Positions 52,006 through 60,659 of a stretch of DNA of 64,000 nt are shown here, piece after piece (the stretch's first letter is position 1; each line of letters opens with the position of its first letter). Source of the DNA: Eubacteriaceae bacterium (GTDB lineage: Bacteria > Bacillota > Clostridia > Peptostreptococcales > Anaerovoracaceae); the NCBI GenBank assembly GCA_902362805.1, contig CABIXY010000002.1:248001-312000 (forward strand). Reading direction: 5' to 3'. A program made the position numbers and the translations under genes. The notes under the pieces are model-generated. The model was given only the letters and a program-made list of their open reading frames with translations, ran no database searches and was not told the DNA's origin.

Positions 52006-53862
52006 ATGAAACGAGTAATTACGGTAATACTATCTATTTTAATATCGATAAGTTGTATTCCATACACTGCTTTCGCCAGTGTAACATATGAAGGGGAATG
52101 CCCTATCGATGCAAATGTTTACAAGATTCCAAACGAAGCAGGAACATATACCTATAAATTCACGCCTGAAGAGGACGGGATTTACGGTATATACCAGGAG
52201 GGCAGGCTGCTTAATTCTTTGACATACAAAATGTATGAATTCAAAAACGGCACTTACACTCAAATTAAGGCTTCTGGACAGAATGCAGGAGGCGAATACG
52301 ATTGGATGAAAGTATACAAAACAGCAGATTGTAATTTCTTTATGTATAAGGCAGGAGTACCGTATAAATTGGTAGTAACCTCTGAAGGTGATAATCAGCT
52401 TACAGGTTTTCAGATTAGGCGCTTGTATGGCAGATATAGCATCCCTGTGATTGTAACAGGCGATGGATATATCGCAAGGGATTTATCTTTGGATTCAGAT
52501 TATGATTGCCCTATAGATATTGAAAGAAGCCGGACAGAATTTCAAAAAGCTTTTTCGCTACCTGTTGTAGGGTGGGCTGAAAGTATCGTTGTAAAGGCTA
52601 TGGGCGGTTCCAGATTTGTTGGCTTTTTTAATTCCGAAACAGGTGTAGAAATAAGCTCATATAAGCGAGATGACCAGACATATGCACCTGATGAATTATA
52701 TTCTTTGAGTTGCAATCCTGACGAAATTGGGGATATTGATTTTATAGAAGCCAGGTTCAAGAAAATAGGTGAAGAGGAAAACCCTAACATCGAATTAAAG
52801 ATGCAGCAGATTACAGGAACCAGTACCTACAGTAAATCAGTGGGAGACAGCCCGTTTACCTTAGATGCGAAAACTACTGGAAATGGGGAATTAACCTACT
52901 TATCAGATAACGCTTCTGTGGCTACGGTCAATTCATCTGGGCGTGTAACTATAGTTGGAAAAGGTACTGCTCCCATAACCGTTACGGCAGCGAAAACAGA
53001 GCAATATATGGAAGCAACAAAACAGATAACCATAAATGTAACAGATCGAAAAGCACAGATTCTCACGGGAACGACTCGATATGATAAAAAAGTCGGTGAC
53101 TCTGACTTTAAACTCAATATCAAAAGCAGCGGTGATGGAATACTGAGTTATGTATCGGACAATCAGTCGGTAGCAAGCGTTTCTTCTTCAGGCATGGTAT
53201 CCATAAAAGCTAGTGGAACTGCAAAGATAACCGTCAAAGCTTCGCAGACAAATAACTACGATGCTAGCGAGATTATAGTTGTTGTCAATGTGCAAAAAAA
53301 GGCGGAGACAATTGATATGGTTTCAAACTTCGAGATCATGTTGAACAAAAACAACAAAAGTATTTCGTACAATTGGGACGAGGTAAAGGACGCTGAAGGA
53401 TACAATTTGCTGTATAGCTACGATGGAACGACATGGAGGACATGCTTCAAGACTTTGATGTCCGCCGGAAATGCAGATATCTCTGGGCTGAAAAAAGGAA
53501 GTACAATTTATGTAAAAGTACAGGCTTACAAAACTGTAGATGGAAATACCATATATAGTCAGGATTCGGAGGTTTTGACAGTCAGAAGGGTTTCTACCCC
53601 GACATTAAAACTTAGCAAAGTGAACCGTTCAAAGGTGAAATTGTCGTGGAAATCTACCAAAAGTGCAGATGGCTACGAGGTTTATCGAAAAACGAACAGC
53701 GGTAAATATCTGCGGGTTTGTAATACAAAGAATACCAGCTATATCAATAAGAACTTGAAGAGGAAGAAAACCTATTACTATTATCTAAAACCATATCAGA
53801 TGAATGATGAGGGTGTAAAAGTATACGGCTCTAGGACGAATATTAAAAAAATCAAAATGTAA
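52006..53862 (+). CDS. Secreted surface protein 4 (Ig-like repeats, two Fn3-like domains)
   Basis: A 618 aa exported protein: signal peptide (~1-24, TAFAS), an N-terminal beta domain (~25-265), two Big-like repeats with the motif (ITGTSTYSKSVGDSPFTLDAKTTGNG and ILTGTTRYDKKVGDSDFKLNIKSSGDG), then two Fn3-like domains (~440-520, ~525-615). Pattern V.LSWKSTKSADGYEVYRKTNSGKY. Ends KKIKM. GAAAGGATG upstream of the ATG. Long intra-cluster repeats make the array recombinogenic. Confidence 0.82.
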   Translation: MKRVITVILSILISISCIPYTAFASVTYEGECPIDANVYKIPNEAGTYTYKFTPEEDGIYGIYQEGRLLNSLTYKMYEFKNGTYTQIKASGQNAGGEYDWMKVYKTADCNFFMYKAGVPYKLVVTSEGDNQLTGFQIRRLYGRYSIPVIVTGDGYIARDLSLDSDYDCPIDIERSRTEFQKAFSLPVVGWAESIVVKAMGGSRFVGFFNSETGVEISSYKRDDQTYAPDELYSLSCNPDEIGDIDFIEARFKKIGEEENPNIELKMQQITGTSTYSKSVGDSPFTLDAKTTGNGELTYLSDNASVATVNSSGRVTIVGKGTAPITVTAAKTEQYMEATKQITINVTDRKAQILTGTTRYDKKVGDSDFKLNIKSSGDGILSYVSDNQSVASVSSSGMVSIKASGTAKITVKASQTNNYDASEIIVVVNVQKKAETIDMVSNFEIMLNKNNKSISYNWDEVKDAEGYNLLYSYDGTTWRTCFKTLMSAGNADISGLKKGSTIYVKVQAYKTVDGNTIYSQDSEVLTVRRVSTPTLKLSKVNRSKVKLSWKSTKSADGYEVYRKTNSGKYLRVCNTKNTSYINKNLKRKKTYYYYLKPYQMNDEGVKVYGSRTNIKKIKM

Positions 53863-53916
53863 TCCCACTAATTTAGTAGGATGTAAATAAAAGATTATAA
53901 GGAAGGACGGTATGTT

Positions 53917-56364
53917 ATGTTAATGAAACTGAGAAGGATGATGGCGGGACTGCTTGTCGTCATGGTCACGCTGTTGTTTACGCCGGCGATGAGCTTTGCA
54001 GATGATGAGGAGATTCCTCTGACTGATGCTCAGATTGATAGTGCAGTTCAATTGGAAGTAGGAGTAGCTAAGACAGGCTCATCGACTACGGATGATCCAA
54101 CTCACTACGTGTTCAAATATACGCCACAAGAAACATGTGCGTATGCATTTGTTTTTCCAAAGGATCAAACAGGGTATACGCCATTTCCGACCGTATATCA
54201 GAAAAAGGCATCGCAGCTAGAGGAGGTTGAAGTGTCTGGCCACGACGTTTCGAATGCTGTATTTGCCTTAGAGCAAAATGTTGAATATTATTTTGTTTTT
54301 AGGGTAGATGAGGCTATGCCATCGGTCACTTTGGCAAAGGAAAAAGAGTTAACCGAGGGTGTAGGAACAGATATTCATGCGTGCTTGCAAGATGGCAAGG
54401 AGTTTCTTCTTTCATATACGCCAGCAGAAGACGGGGTATATACTTTTAAAACTAAAACGACATACTCTGAAGAAATTCCATTTTTCCCTACTATCCTATA
54501 TTTTGAGGGCAAAGAATTAAAAGAACCATCAGTAACAATAAACTCACTTACTGACCAAGATAAATATAACTATGTTTATCATTATGATTCAAAAAATGGA
54601 GGTATCTTGAAATTAAAAAAAGATTCGAAGTACTACTTTTACCTTAACTATCAAGTTGAACCGAATCAGATTTCCCATTGCAGTTTAGAGAAAGCTCGGT
54701 ACAATACGTTGCATTTAGAGGCAGGAACGGGCGGATATATTACAGGTAATCCTTATGTGGAAAATCCTGCTTCAATTGATCAGATTTTTATAGTAGAAGA
54801 TGACGACAGTACTTCTTTTTATGCGATAGCACAAAAAGATTATGAGATTAGTGAAGTGTATTTAAATGGCATAAAAGTAAAGAATCTTAGCATTGTAAAA
54901 GAAGCTGAATATGTCTTTAAAGATATGAATGGAAATGTGATAAAAAACAGCTCTGAGTATACTTCGTGCGACGGAGTGATTGGGATTTCGAAAGAAGATC
55001 CACGGTTTACTGGCAATCCAGATGCGAATAGTATACCTTTCGAGAATCAAGACGAAGAATATAATTATTACAATTTAGGCAATTTCATGAAAATCATCGG
55101 AGCAAAATCCTATGAATTGAAACGAGAGTGCTACTTTATAAATATCTATGGTAAAATATCAATCGACGAGACCAATCGCGTAGTCGTAGAGTTTAAAAAA
55201 ACCGGTAGTACGGGCGGTTCAGGCGGCGGCGCTATTGTCACGCCACCTCCAGTTCAAGAGGAAACGACAAAGACCGAAACAGTGACCAACCTCGACGGTT
55301 CCTCCACCACAGTGACCACTGAAAAAGACGATGAGGCCGGAATTGAGGCAAAAACAGAAGTCACAGACAAGACTGGCGATATTAGTGCAAAGACGGAGGT
55401 CAACGTAACTGAAAAGCCTGTAATATCCGGCGACTCACAGACTGCTACCATCAAAGAGAGTGTAGTGAACAAGATAATTGATAAAATTAAAGAAATTGAG
55501 AAAAAAGCTTCAGATGCTGGCGCGTCAAAAATAGATTCATCCATTACTTTGAACATTACTGGTACGCTGACATTGGAAAACATAGACGTGGTTATGCCTG
55601 CAAATATGCTAGAAAAAATCGTCAGTCAGACCCAGGCTACAGTGACTATCAAAACGCCGCTGGGAGAATTGAACCTGAATCAGAAAACGCTGGAGAACGC
55701 AACCAAGGAAAGTACAGTTCCAAGTGTAAAACTGACGATAGAGATCATGCAGCAAAAGAAGGTGCCGGAGGCGGTAGCAAAGCAGGTCGGAGATAACGCG
55801 ACGATATTCAATTTCAAACTACAGGCTGGAGATAAGAATATCAGCAGTTTTAATGGTGGTAAGGCGATTTTCACAGTAGATATTCCAAAAGCGCTTAACG
55901 CGCAGAACATCAAAGCAGTTTTTGTCAAAGACAATGGCATGGCGGAAAAGATTCCAGGCAGAGTGGTTAACGGTAAATTCCAGATGGACATGACCCACTT
56001 TTCCTATTATGCCCTTGTTGACGAAGTAACTGCGGACAAAGCTGTCGATGCTTCTAATCAGAAGATTGCAAAGGGTGTAAAAAATACTCGAATTGTCTCC
56101 GTAGTAAAGACAGCGTCAAAGGGGAAAGTGAAGCTGACTTGGAAAAAGACTGCCGGTTACAAACTGGATGGCTACGAAATCAGCAAATCGACTAAGAAGA
56201 ACGGCGGATACAAAAAAATGGCAGTGAGGAAGGGGCAGTCATATACGAATAATTATGGACTGAAGAAGGGTAAAACCTACTGGTACAAAATTAGAGGATT
56301 CCGGGAGGTAGACGGCAAAAGGATTTATACTGATTGGAAAAAGATAAGCGTAAGAGCAAAATAA
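53917..56364 (+). CDS. Secreted surface protein 5 with Fn3-like C-terminus
   Basis: An 815 aa exported protein: signal peptide (~1-28, SFADDE), two N-terminal beta domains (~40-270), a Gly-rich linker (GSTGGSGGGAIVTPPP, ~430), a Thr/Lys/Glu module that is a diverged version of that in surface proteins 1 and 2 (SKIDSSITLNITGTLTL, VVMPANMLEKIVSQTQATVTIKT, MTHFSYYALVDEVTADKAVD) and a terminal Fn3-like domain (KVKLTWKKTAGYKLDGYEISKSTKKNGGYKKM). Start ATG 53917 with GGAAGGACGG upstream; ATG 53923 possible. Confidence 0.82.
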   Translation: MLMKLRRMMAGLLVVMVTLLFTPAMSFADDEEIPLTDAQIDSAVQLEVGVAKTGSSTTDDPTHYVFKYTPQETCAYAFVFPKDQTGYTPFPTVYQKKASQLEEVEVSGHDVSNAVFALEQNVEYYFVFRVDEAMPSVTLAKEKELTEGVGTDIHACLQDGKEFLLSYTPAEDGVYTFKTKTTYSEEIPFFPTILYFEGKELKEPSVTINSLTDQDKYNYVYHYDSKNGGILKLKKDSKYYFYLNYQVEPNQISHCSLEKARYNTLHLEAGTGGYITGNPYVENPASIDQIFIVEDDDSTSFYAIAQKDYEISEVYLNGIKVKNLSIVKEAEYVFKDMNGNVIKNSSEYTSCDGVIGISKEDPRFTGNPDANSIPFENQDEEYNYYNLGNFMKIIGAKSYELKRECYFINIYGKISIDETNRVVVEFKKTGSTGGSGGGAIVTPPPVQEETTKTETVTNLDGSSTTVTTEKDDEAGIEAKTEVTDKTGDISAKTEVNVTEKPVISGDSQTATIKESVVNKIIDKIKEIEKKASDAGASKIDSSITLNITGTLTLENIDVVMPANMLEKIVSQTQATVTIKTPLGELNLNQKTLENATKESTVPSVKLTIEIMQQKKVPEAVAKQVGDNATIFNFKLQAGDKNISSFNGGKAIFTVDIPKALNAQNIKAVFVKDNGMAEKIPGRVVNGKFQMDMTHFSYYALVDEVTADKAVDASNQKIAKGVKNTRIVSVVKTASKGKVKLTWKKTAGYKLDGYEISKSTKKNGGYKKMAVRKGQSYTNNYGLKKGKTYWYKIRGFREVDGKRIYTDWKKISVRAK

Positions 56365-56379
56365 TTACATTTTGAAAAT

Positions 56380-56418
56380 AGAGGCGGAGAGGTAATCATC
56401 CGTCTCTGTTTATTTTTC
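56380..56418 (+). terminator. Intrinsic terminator of surface protein 5
   Basis: AGAGGCGGA / TCCGTCTCT (one G-T pair), then GTTTATTTTT. Confidence 0.8.
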
Positions 56419-56425
56419 CGTGCAT

Positions 56426-56454
56426 TTGACGCTCCGACTGAACTTTGCTATAAT
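56426..56454 (+). promoter_or_regulatory. Sigma-A type promoter of prepilin-like gene 2
   Basis: TTGACG, 17-base spacer, TATAAT; 31 bases before the start. Confidence 0.75.
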
Positions 56455-56485
56455 AAACGAAAATATATTTGTGAGCGGGGATAAC

Positions 56486-57391
56486 ATGAAAAGAGTTGCA
56501 AAAAAGAATAACGCAGGATTTACGTTGGCAGAATTACTCGTTGTAGTTGCAATTATCGCTATTTTAGTTGCAGTATCTATCGTAATTTTTACAGGCAGGC
56601 TGAAAGAGACCCGGGCAACAGTATGCGAGGCCAACAGGAATTCGCTGAAACATCATATTGCGTCAGATTATATGTCGGGAGAGATTGACGTGCTCACTTC
56701 AGGCGTTTTGGAGGAATACATCAAAGTGGACGAGGCAGTCTGTCCATCTGGAGGGAGTTATTCTGTTGTGGGAAGTCTTGAAAATGGATTCCAGATTGAA
56801 TGCAGTTATCATAATGGTGATGGCAGCGGCGGAGATGAAGGGTCGAGGTCAGTTGTTACAAACCTGATAGAGGCAGTGGAAAATCTGATGGATAAAAAGA
56901 AGTTGGATAAGAATTATAAAATAGTGAAATCTTTTTTTGAGAATCCTGAGTACTGGAAGTATGCTGAAGACGTAAGTATGATAGACTTATTTAACAATGT
57001 AGATTTAAATTCTTTAGCTAAGAAGATTAAAGAAATGAATTCTAATAAAGGTGGAGATGTAGAGAGTTTGAAAAAATCTCTTGAGGAGTATAAGAACAAA
57101 AAATATAAGGTTGTACCATACTATTCTGAGGGTAGTGGGACAGTAGTTCCTTATTATGTAAGTGAATCGAGTTATGAAAAGCTAAAAAAGGGTGAGAATG
57201 ATCATGTTGAAAGTAGTGTTTGCTATGTTGATGGGCATTGGTATTTTAATAAGGAGACGAATTATAATGCTACGGTCATATCTACTACCTATAAAATGAC
57301 TTCTGTCAATGATGCGCTGAAAAAAGCTAAAGAAAAAAAGCTCACCACAAAAGATGCTATGGAGGAATATGGATGGATCCAAATAAAGTAA
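56486..57391 (+). CDS. Prepilin-like protein with type IV N-methylation signal (paralogue 2)
   Basis: A 301 aa protein: basic leader MKRVAKKNNAG, then FTLAELLVVVAIIAILVAVSIVIFTG with Glu at +5. Body shares TVCEANRNSLKHH, VCPSGGSYS, IECSYHNGDG and VCYVDGHWYFNKETNYNATV with the protein at 37708, so the two are paralogues though differing in the middle. ATG 56486 follows GCGGGGA. Like its partner it is much longer than a normal pilin and has no assembly genes nearby. Confidence 0.8.
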   Translation: MKRVAKKNNAGFTLAELLVVVAIIAILVAVSIVIFTGRLKETRATVCEANRNSLKHHIASDYMSGEIDVLTSGVLEEYIKVDEAVCPSGGSYSVVGSLENGFQIECSYHNGDGSGGDEGSRSVVTNLIEAVENLMDKKKLDKNYKIVKSFFENPEYWKYAEDVSMIDLFNNVDLNSLAKKIKEMNSNKGGDVESLKKSLEEYKNKKYKVVPYYSEGSGTVVPYYVSESSYEKLKKGENDHVESSVCYVDGHWYFNKETNYNATVISTTYKMTSVNDALKKAKEKKLTTKDAMEEYGWIQIK

Positions 57392-57807
57392 AGTCAGAAT
57401 AGAATATTAACGTACAAGAGGTATATTTAAAGGAACTATGGAGTTGACCAAGAAACAGAAAATCAAAAGTACAGCCATAGGCCAAAATGTAGGACAAAAC
57501 TGTGTTTGGGCTGGTAGAGGCGGGGCATAAGTCCTTAAATATCTCGTATTTTTATAAATTTCAAGATAATGTAAGGGGAACTTATGTAGATCAACTCGAA
57601 GTGGGTATTTTCTTTGTTTCACTGCAATAGAATAAATGCTTCACATAGTTTTTGATTAGAAAAGTGACATTTGGAGGCGTTTTAGTATTGGCAGCGCTCA
57701 GCTTTTCTTGAAATCTCACTAAAGCACCTGTTCTAAAGCCATCATGATACATAGAAGGGGCAATCGCCTTAGTTATCAGCTAATGCGACAGCCCCTCTTT
57801 TTTCTGA
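57392..57807. other. Gap of ~415 bases, possible mobile-element scar and orphan terminator
   Basis: A plus-strand frame of 29 codons (57437-57526, ELTKKQKIKSTAIGQNVGQ...) and a following open stretch up to the TAG at 57630 look like a degraded C-terminus, but I cannot name a family. AGGGGC (57756-57761) pairs with GCCCCT (57791-57796) followed by CTTTTTT, a plus-strand terminator with no evident gene. Confidence 0.35.
57756..57803 (+). terminator. Orphan terminator before the SSS transporter gene end
   Basis: AGGGGC-AA-TCGC pairs with GCGA-CA-GCCCCT, then C and six T on the plus strand. It may end read-through of the pilin-like transcript or a short RNA from the gap. Confidence 0.6.
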
Positions 57808-59256
57808 CTATCCTTTGTTAACTTCTACCTGCGTCCCCCTCTTATTAGGAACCAGCCTGCTCACAATCATACCGACAATAAGAGCGATAAAAAATGCGCC
57901 GAACTTCACATCGACAGCGGCAAAGAAAGCCAGCTTGCTCCACACTAGCGTCAGGCCTGCGCCTGCGATGAGTGCAGCGATCATGCCGACACCGGAAGCC
58001 TTTTTATCCAGCATGGTCATCAGGACGACTGGCCCCAGGGAGGAGCCCATGCCCGACCAGGCAAAACTGACCATGTTCATGACCAGGTCTCCAGAATTCA
58101 GGGCGAACAGGAAGGTGGCGACGCCTACTAGTGCCAGTAGTGCTTTGGAGAAGAAGAGGGCTGTTCTTTCACCCATTCGCACTTTAAAGACTCTTTGGAC
58201 GATGTCCACGGAAATAGCTCCGGTTACTGCCAATAGTTGGTCGGCGCAGGTGGACATGATGGCAGCGATGACCCCGCAGAGGACCAAAACCGAGAGTCCG
58301 CCTGGGAGCAGATCGTTTACCATGGTTGGAAATAAGGTTTCAGGGTCTTCAAAGGTGCCTGCCCCATAGAGACAAAGCCCTGTGATGCCGATGGAAAATA
58401 CGCCGCCGTACCAAAGGAAACCCGTTACTAGACCAGCCACTCGTCCGGACTTCATGTCCTCGTTCTTCTTGATGGCCATAACCTTTCTGGTCACGGTATC
58501 CATGCCGAAATTGCCCCAGATATAAGAGGACTGATTGAAGACCAGCAAAAAGGCGCTGCCTGTAGTGAGGCCGCCGAAGAGGGCCATGTAATCAGGTCCC
58601 GATGCAGAGAGCCCTGCTGACAGGCCGCCATTTTGAAATACCTGTATCCAGGCGATGATGGGCAGAACGATCAGGGCAAAACACATGATGACAGCCTGAA
58701 TCAGATCGTTGTAGATGATGGAGCCTAGGCCGCCCAGCGCGGCATAGGCTGTGATGATGACGGCGACTACGACCATGGTTGGGACGACGTCATAGCCGAA
58801 GAGACTGTTCACCGTTTTGCCCGCACCCACCAGATTTGAAGCTGCGTAGATGATGTAAAATACAGCGATGATCAAAGCGCAGAGCAGGCGGATGATTTTT
58901 TCATGAGAACCCCATCTGGCAGCGATGAAAGACGTCAGTGTCAGCTGCGGATTCTTGTCATTTTCTTTTTTAAACGCTTTGGCGAACCAAAACCAGTAGA
59001 TGATCAGGGACAGATACAGGCCGAAAAACAGCCACAGTCCCGAAATCCCCATGGTGTAGACGGCGCCGGTGCCGCCCAGCATCATCCAGGAAGAGCTGGT
59101 GGTTGCCCGCTCCGAAATTGCAATCGCCCAGCCTGGGATTCGATCTCTGGTTACATAGAAATCGTGATTGTTTTTGTTTCTTTTATTAAAATATACGCCG
59201 ATACAGGCGAGCACCACGATGTAGGCCACCACGATGATTAAGATGCCTTTATTCAT
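57808..59256 (-). CDS. Sodium:solute symporter (SSS family)
   Basis: A 482 aa protein with about 13 membrane spans. SSS marks: SERATTSSSWMMLGGTGAVY (TM2), the GGLGSIIYNDLIQAVIM segment and a CADQLLAVTGAISVDI motif late. The SSS family couples Na+ to uptake of proline, pantothenate, sugars or other solutes; the substrate is not decidable by eye. AAAGGAGAT precedes the ATG. It is 47 bases downstream of the M24 peptidase gene and should be part of the same sigma-54 transcript. Confidence 0.88.
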   Translation of the reverse strand: MNKGILIIVVAYIVVLACIGVYFNKRNKNNHDFYVTRDRIPGWAIAISERATTSSSWMMLGGTGAVYTMGISGLWLFFGLYLSLIIYWFWFAKAFKKENDKNPQLTLTSFIAARWGSHEKIIRLLCALIIAVFYIIYAASNLVGAGKTVNSLFGYDVVPTMVVVAVIITAYAALGGLGSIIYNDLIQAVIMCFALIVLPIIAWIQVFQNGGLSAGLSASGPDYMALFGGLTTGSAFLLVFNQSSYIWGNFGMDTVTRKVMAIKKNEDMKSGRVAGLVTGFLWYGGVFSIGITGLCLYGAGTFEDPETLFPTMVNDLLPGGLSVLVLCGVIAAIMSTCADQLLAVTGAISVDIVQRVFKVRMGERTALFFSKALLALVGVATFLFALNSGDLVMNMVSFAWSGMGSSLGPVVLMTMLDKKASGVGMIAALIAGAGLTLVWSKLAFFAAVDVKFGAFFIALIVGMIVSRLVPNKRGTQVEVNKG

Positions 59257-59303
59257 TGATTTATCTCCTTTCTGGCAGTGTCAGATTCTCTTGACAGACC
59301 GCA

Positions 59304-60491
59304 CTAATCTCTCCAATAGATATCGTCGCTGTGTTTTGTAAAACGATCAATTCCGTCATCGGTTACGAGAAAGGTATCTTCGAAATTATAAGAGTTATTG
59401 AAACTGCTGTAGTATGGAATTTCCAGATTCATGACCATTCCGGGCGTAAGACAGCTGGTGTCGCTTCGGCTGATGGTAGGATACTCCTCCCACCACACGT
59501 AGCAGCCTACAGAGTGGCCGAAATGTCCGCGGTGATACTCTGGAATGACCGTTCTGACACTGTCTTCCGCCGCTTTAAAGATGTCGCAGATACGTATGCC
59601 CGGACCAATCATAGCAAAGACTTTTTCAAAAGTATCGTGGAGGATGTGCCAGATTTTCAGTCGTTCATCGCTGACTTTCTGACCGACAAAATAAGTGCGG
59701 GAGATGTCAGAAGAGTAGGCGTTGGCGTTGATACCGCCGTCCAGTCGCACCGTGTCTCCTTCTTTTAGTTTGTAACAGGTATGAGGCAGATAAATAGGCG
59801 AGAACTGTTCGCCGACTACATTACACTGTCTCGTTGAACAAAAGCCTTTGCCTTCATTAACAAGTCCTTGATTCATCAGCAGCAAAATGTCCTGTTCGTC
59901 CATGCCAATTTCCGTATGTTTGGCTACATAACTCATGACCCGCTGAGAGGCCTGGGCGTTTTTACGCAGCACCTCGATTTCCCAGGCTGTTTTGTGTTTT
60001 GCCGCTTCTTTCAGCAGCTGGGTGCAGTCCTGGGGAACGTCGCTGCCAAACTGCTTCTGTAAAAACAGCATCCTGTCGTAAGGGAACATAGGCCTTTCAA
60101 CGCCGATTTTCTTTGCTGTTCCCACCGTTTCTCTGATATATGCGGCGGCCATGTTGAAAGCTTTGTCTGTATTAGGCTGTGCGTCCTTTGTACGTCCGCC
60201 AGCGTCGAAGTCAGCGATATAGACAAAGATAGGATACCCCAGAATGTCAATATCCGGGCTGTCAATTTTGGCGGCATTGCCCTCGAACTCCGACATGATG
60301 ATGGCTGCCTTGCCCGTCTTTGGCACGATGCCGATGACGTTGCCGACGGGGATGTTCAAATACATAAAAGCACTAGTCACGCCCGTGGCGTATCGAATGG
60401 ATTCAGGCCTTGTGAGCAGCAAAGCGTCAAAGCCTTCCTGATCCATCAAAGTCTGCAGTTTTTTTTGGATTTCTTGTTGATTCCTTTCCAT
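59304..60491 (-). CDS. M24 family metallopeptidase (Xaa-Pro dipeptidase/creatinase fold)
   Basis: A 395 aa pita-bread hydrolase. N-terminal domain (~1-165) then the catalytic half with ligands in RLDGGINANAYSSDISRTYFV (two Asp), GHFGHSVGCYVWWEEYPTISR (His), MNLEIPYY (Glu) and NFEDTFLVTDDG (Glu). Cleaves Xaa-Pro or acts on creatine-like compounds. ATG 60491 has GGAGGTAAGAAT upstream; the longer frame to 60533 overlaps the sigma-54 transcript start. With the SSS gene it forms a sigma-54-dependent uptake-and-hydrolysis pair. Confidence 0.88.
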   Translation of the reverse strand: MERNQQEIQKKLQTLMDQEGFDALLLTRPESIRYATGVTSAFMYLNIPVGNVIGIVPKTGKAAIIMSEFEGNAAKIDSPDIDILGYPIFVYIADFDAGGRTKDAQPNTDKAFNMAAAYIRETVGTAKKIGVERPMFPYDRMLFLQKQFGSDVPQDCTQLLKEAAKHKTAWEIEVLRKNAQASQRVMSYVAKHTEIGMDEQDILLLMNQGLVNEGKGFCSTRQCNVVGEQFSPIYLPHTCYKLKEGDTVRLDGGINANAYSSDISRTYFVGQKVSDERLKIWHILHDTFEKVFAMIGPGIRICDIFKAAEDSVRTVIPEYHRGHFGHSVGCYVWWEEYPTISRSDTSCLTPGMVMNLEIPYYSSFNNSYNFEDTFLVTDDGIDRFTKHSDDIYWRD

Positions 60492-60537
60492 ATTCTTACC
60501 TCCGTTCCGAATGATGAAGCTTGTCAATGACAATATC

Positions 60538-60552
60538 GCAAGGATGATGCCA
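60538..60552 (-). promoter_or_regulatory. Sigma-54 promoter of the M24-SSS operon
   Basis: On the minus strand TGGCATCATCCTTGC: GG, exactly ten bases, GC, i.e. the -24/-12 consensus TGGCAC-N5-TTGC with one change. It ends 46 bases before the M24 ATG. Confidence 0.85.
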
Positions 60553-60605
60553 AAAAAAGAAAGGTTAGAATTTCAACGCAGATGCTTTGGAAATCGAACG
60601 TTACA

Positions 60606-60655
60606 ATAAAAAAGTGCAAACGAAAGTTTGCACTTCTGTAAATCAAAGTTTGCAC
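60606..60655 (-). promoter_or_regulatory. Terminator of the activator gene that also looks like its enhancer (UAS)
   Basis: On the minus strand AAGTGCAAAC-TTTC-GTTTGCACTT is a perfect 10-bp hairpin followed by six T: a terminator for the upstream regulator gene. A third GTGCAAAC half-site lies 12 bases before it (60648-60655). Its centre is ~86 bases upstream of the sigma-54 GC element, the usual distance for activator binding. Confidence 0.75.
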
Positions 60656-60659
60656 ATTT

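Noticed and set aside
37641..57391. Complete type IV pilus locus
   Set aside because: Only two prepilin-like proteins are present; no assembly ATPase, platform protein or peptidase gene was seen.
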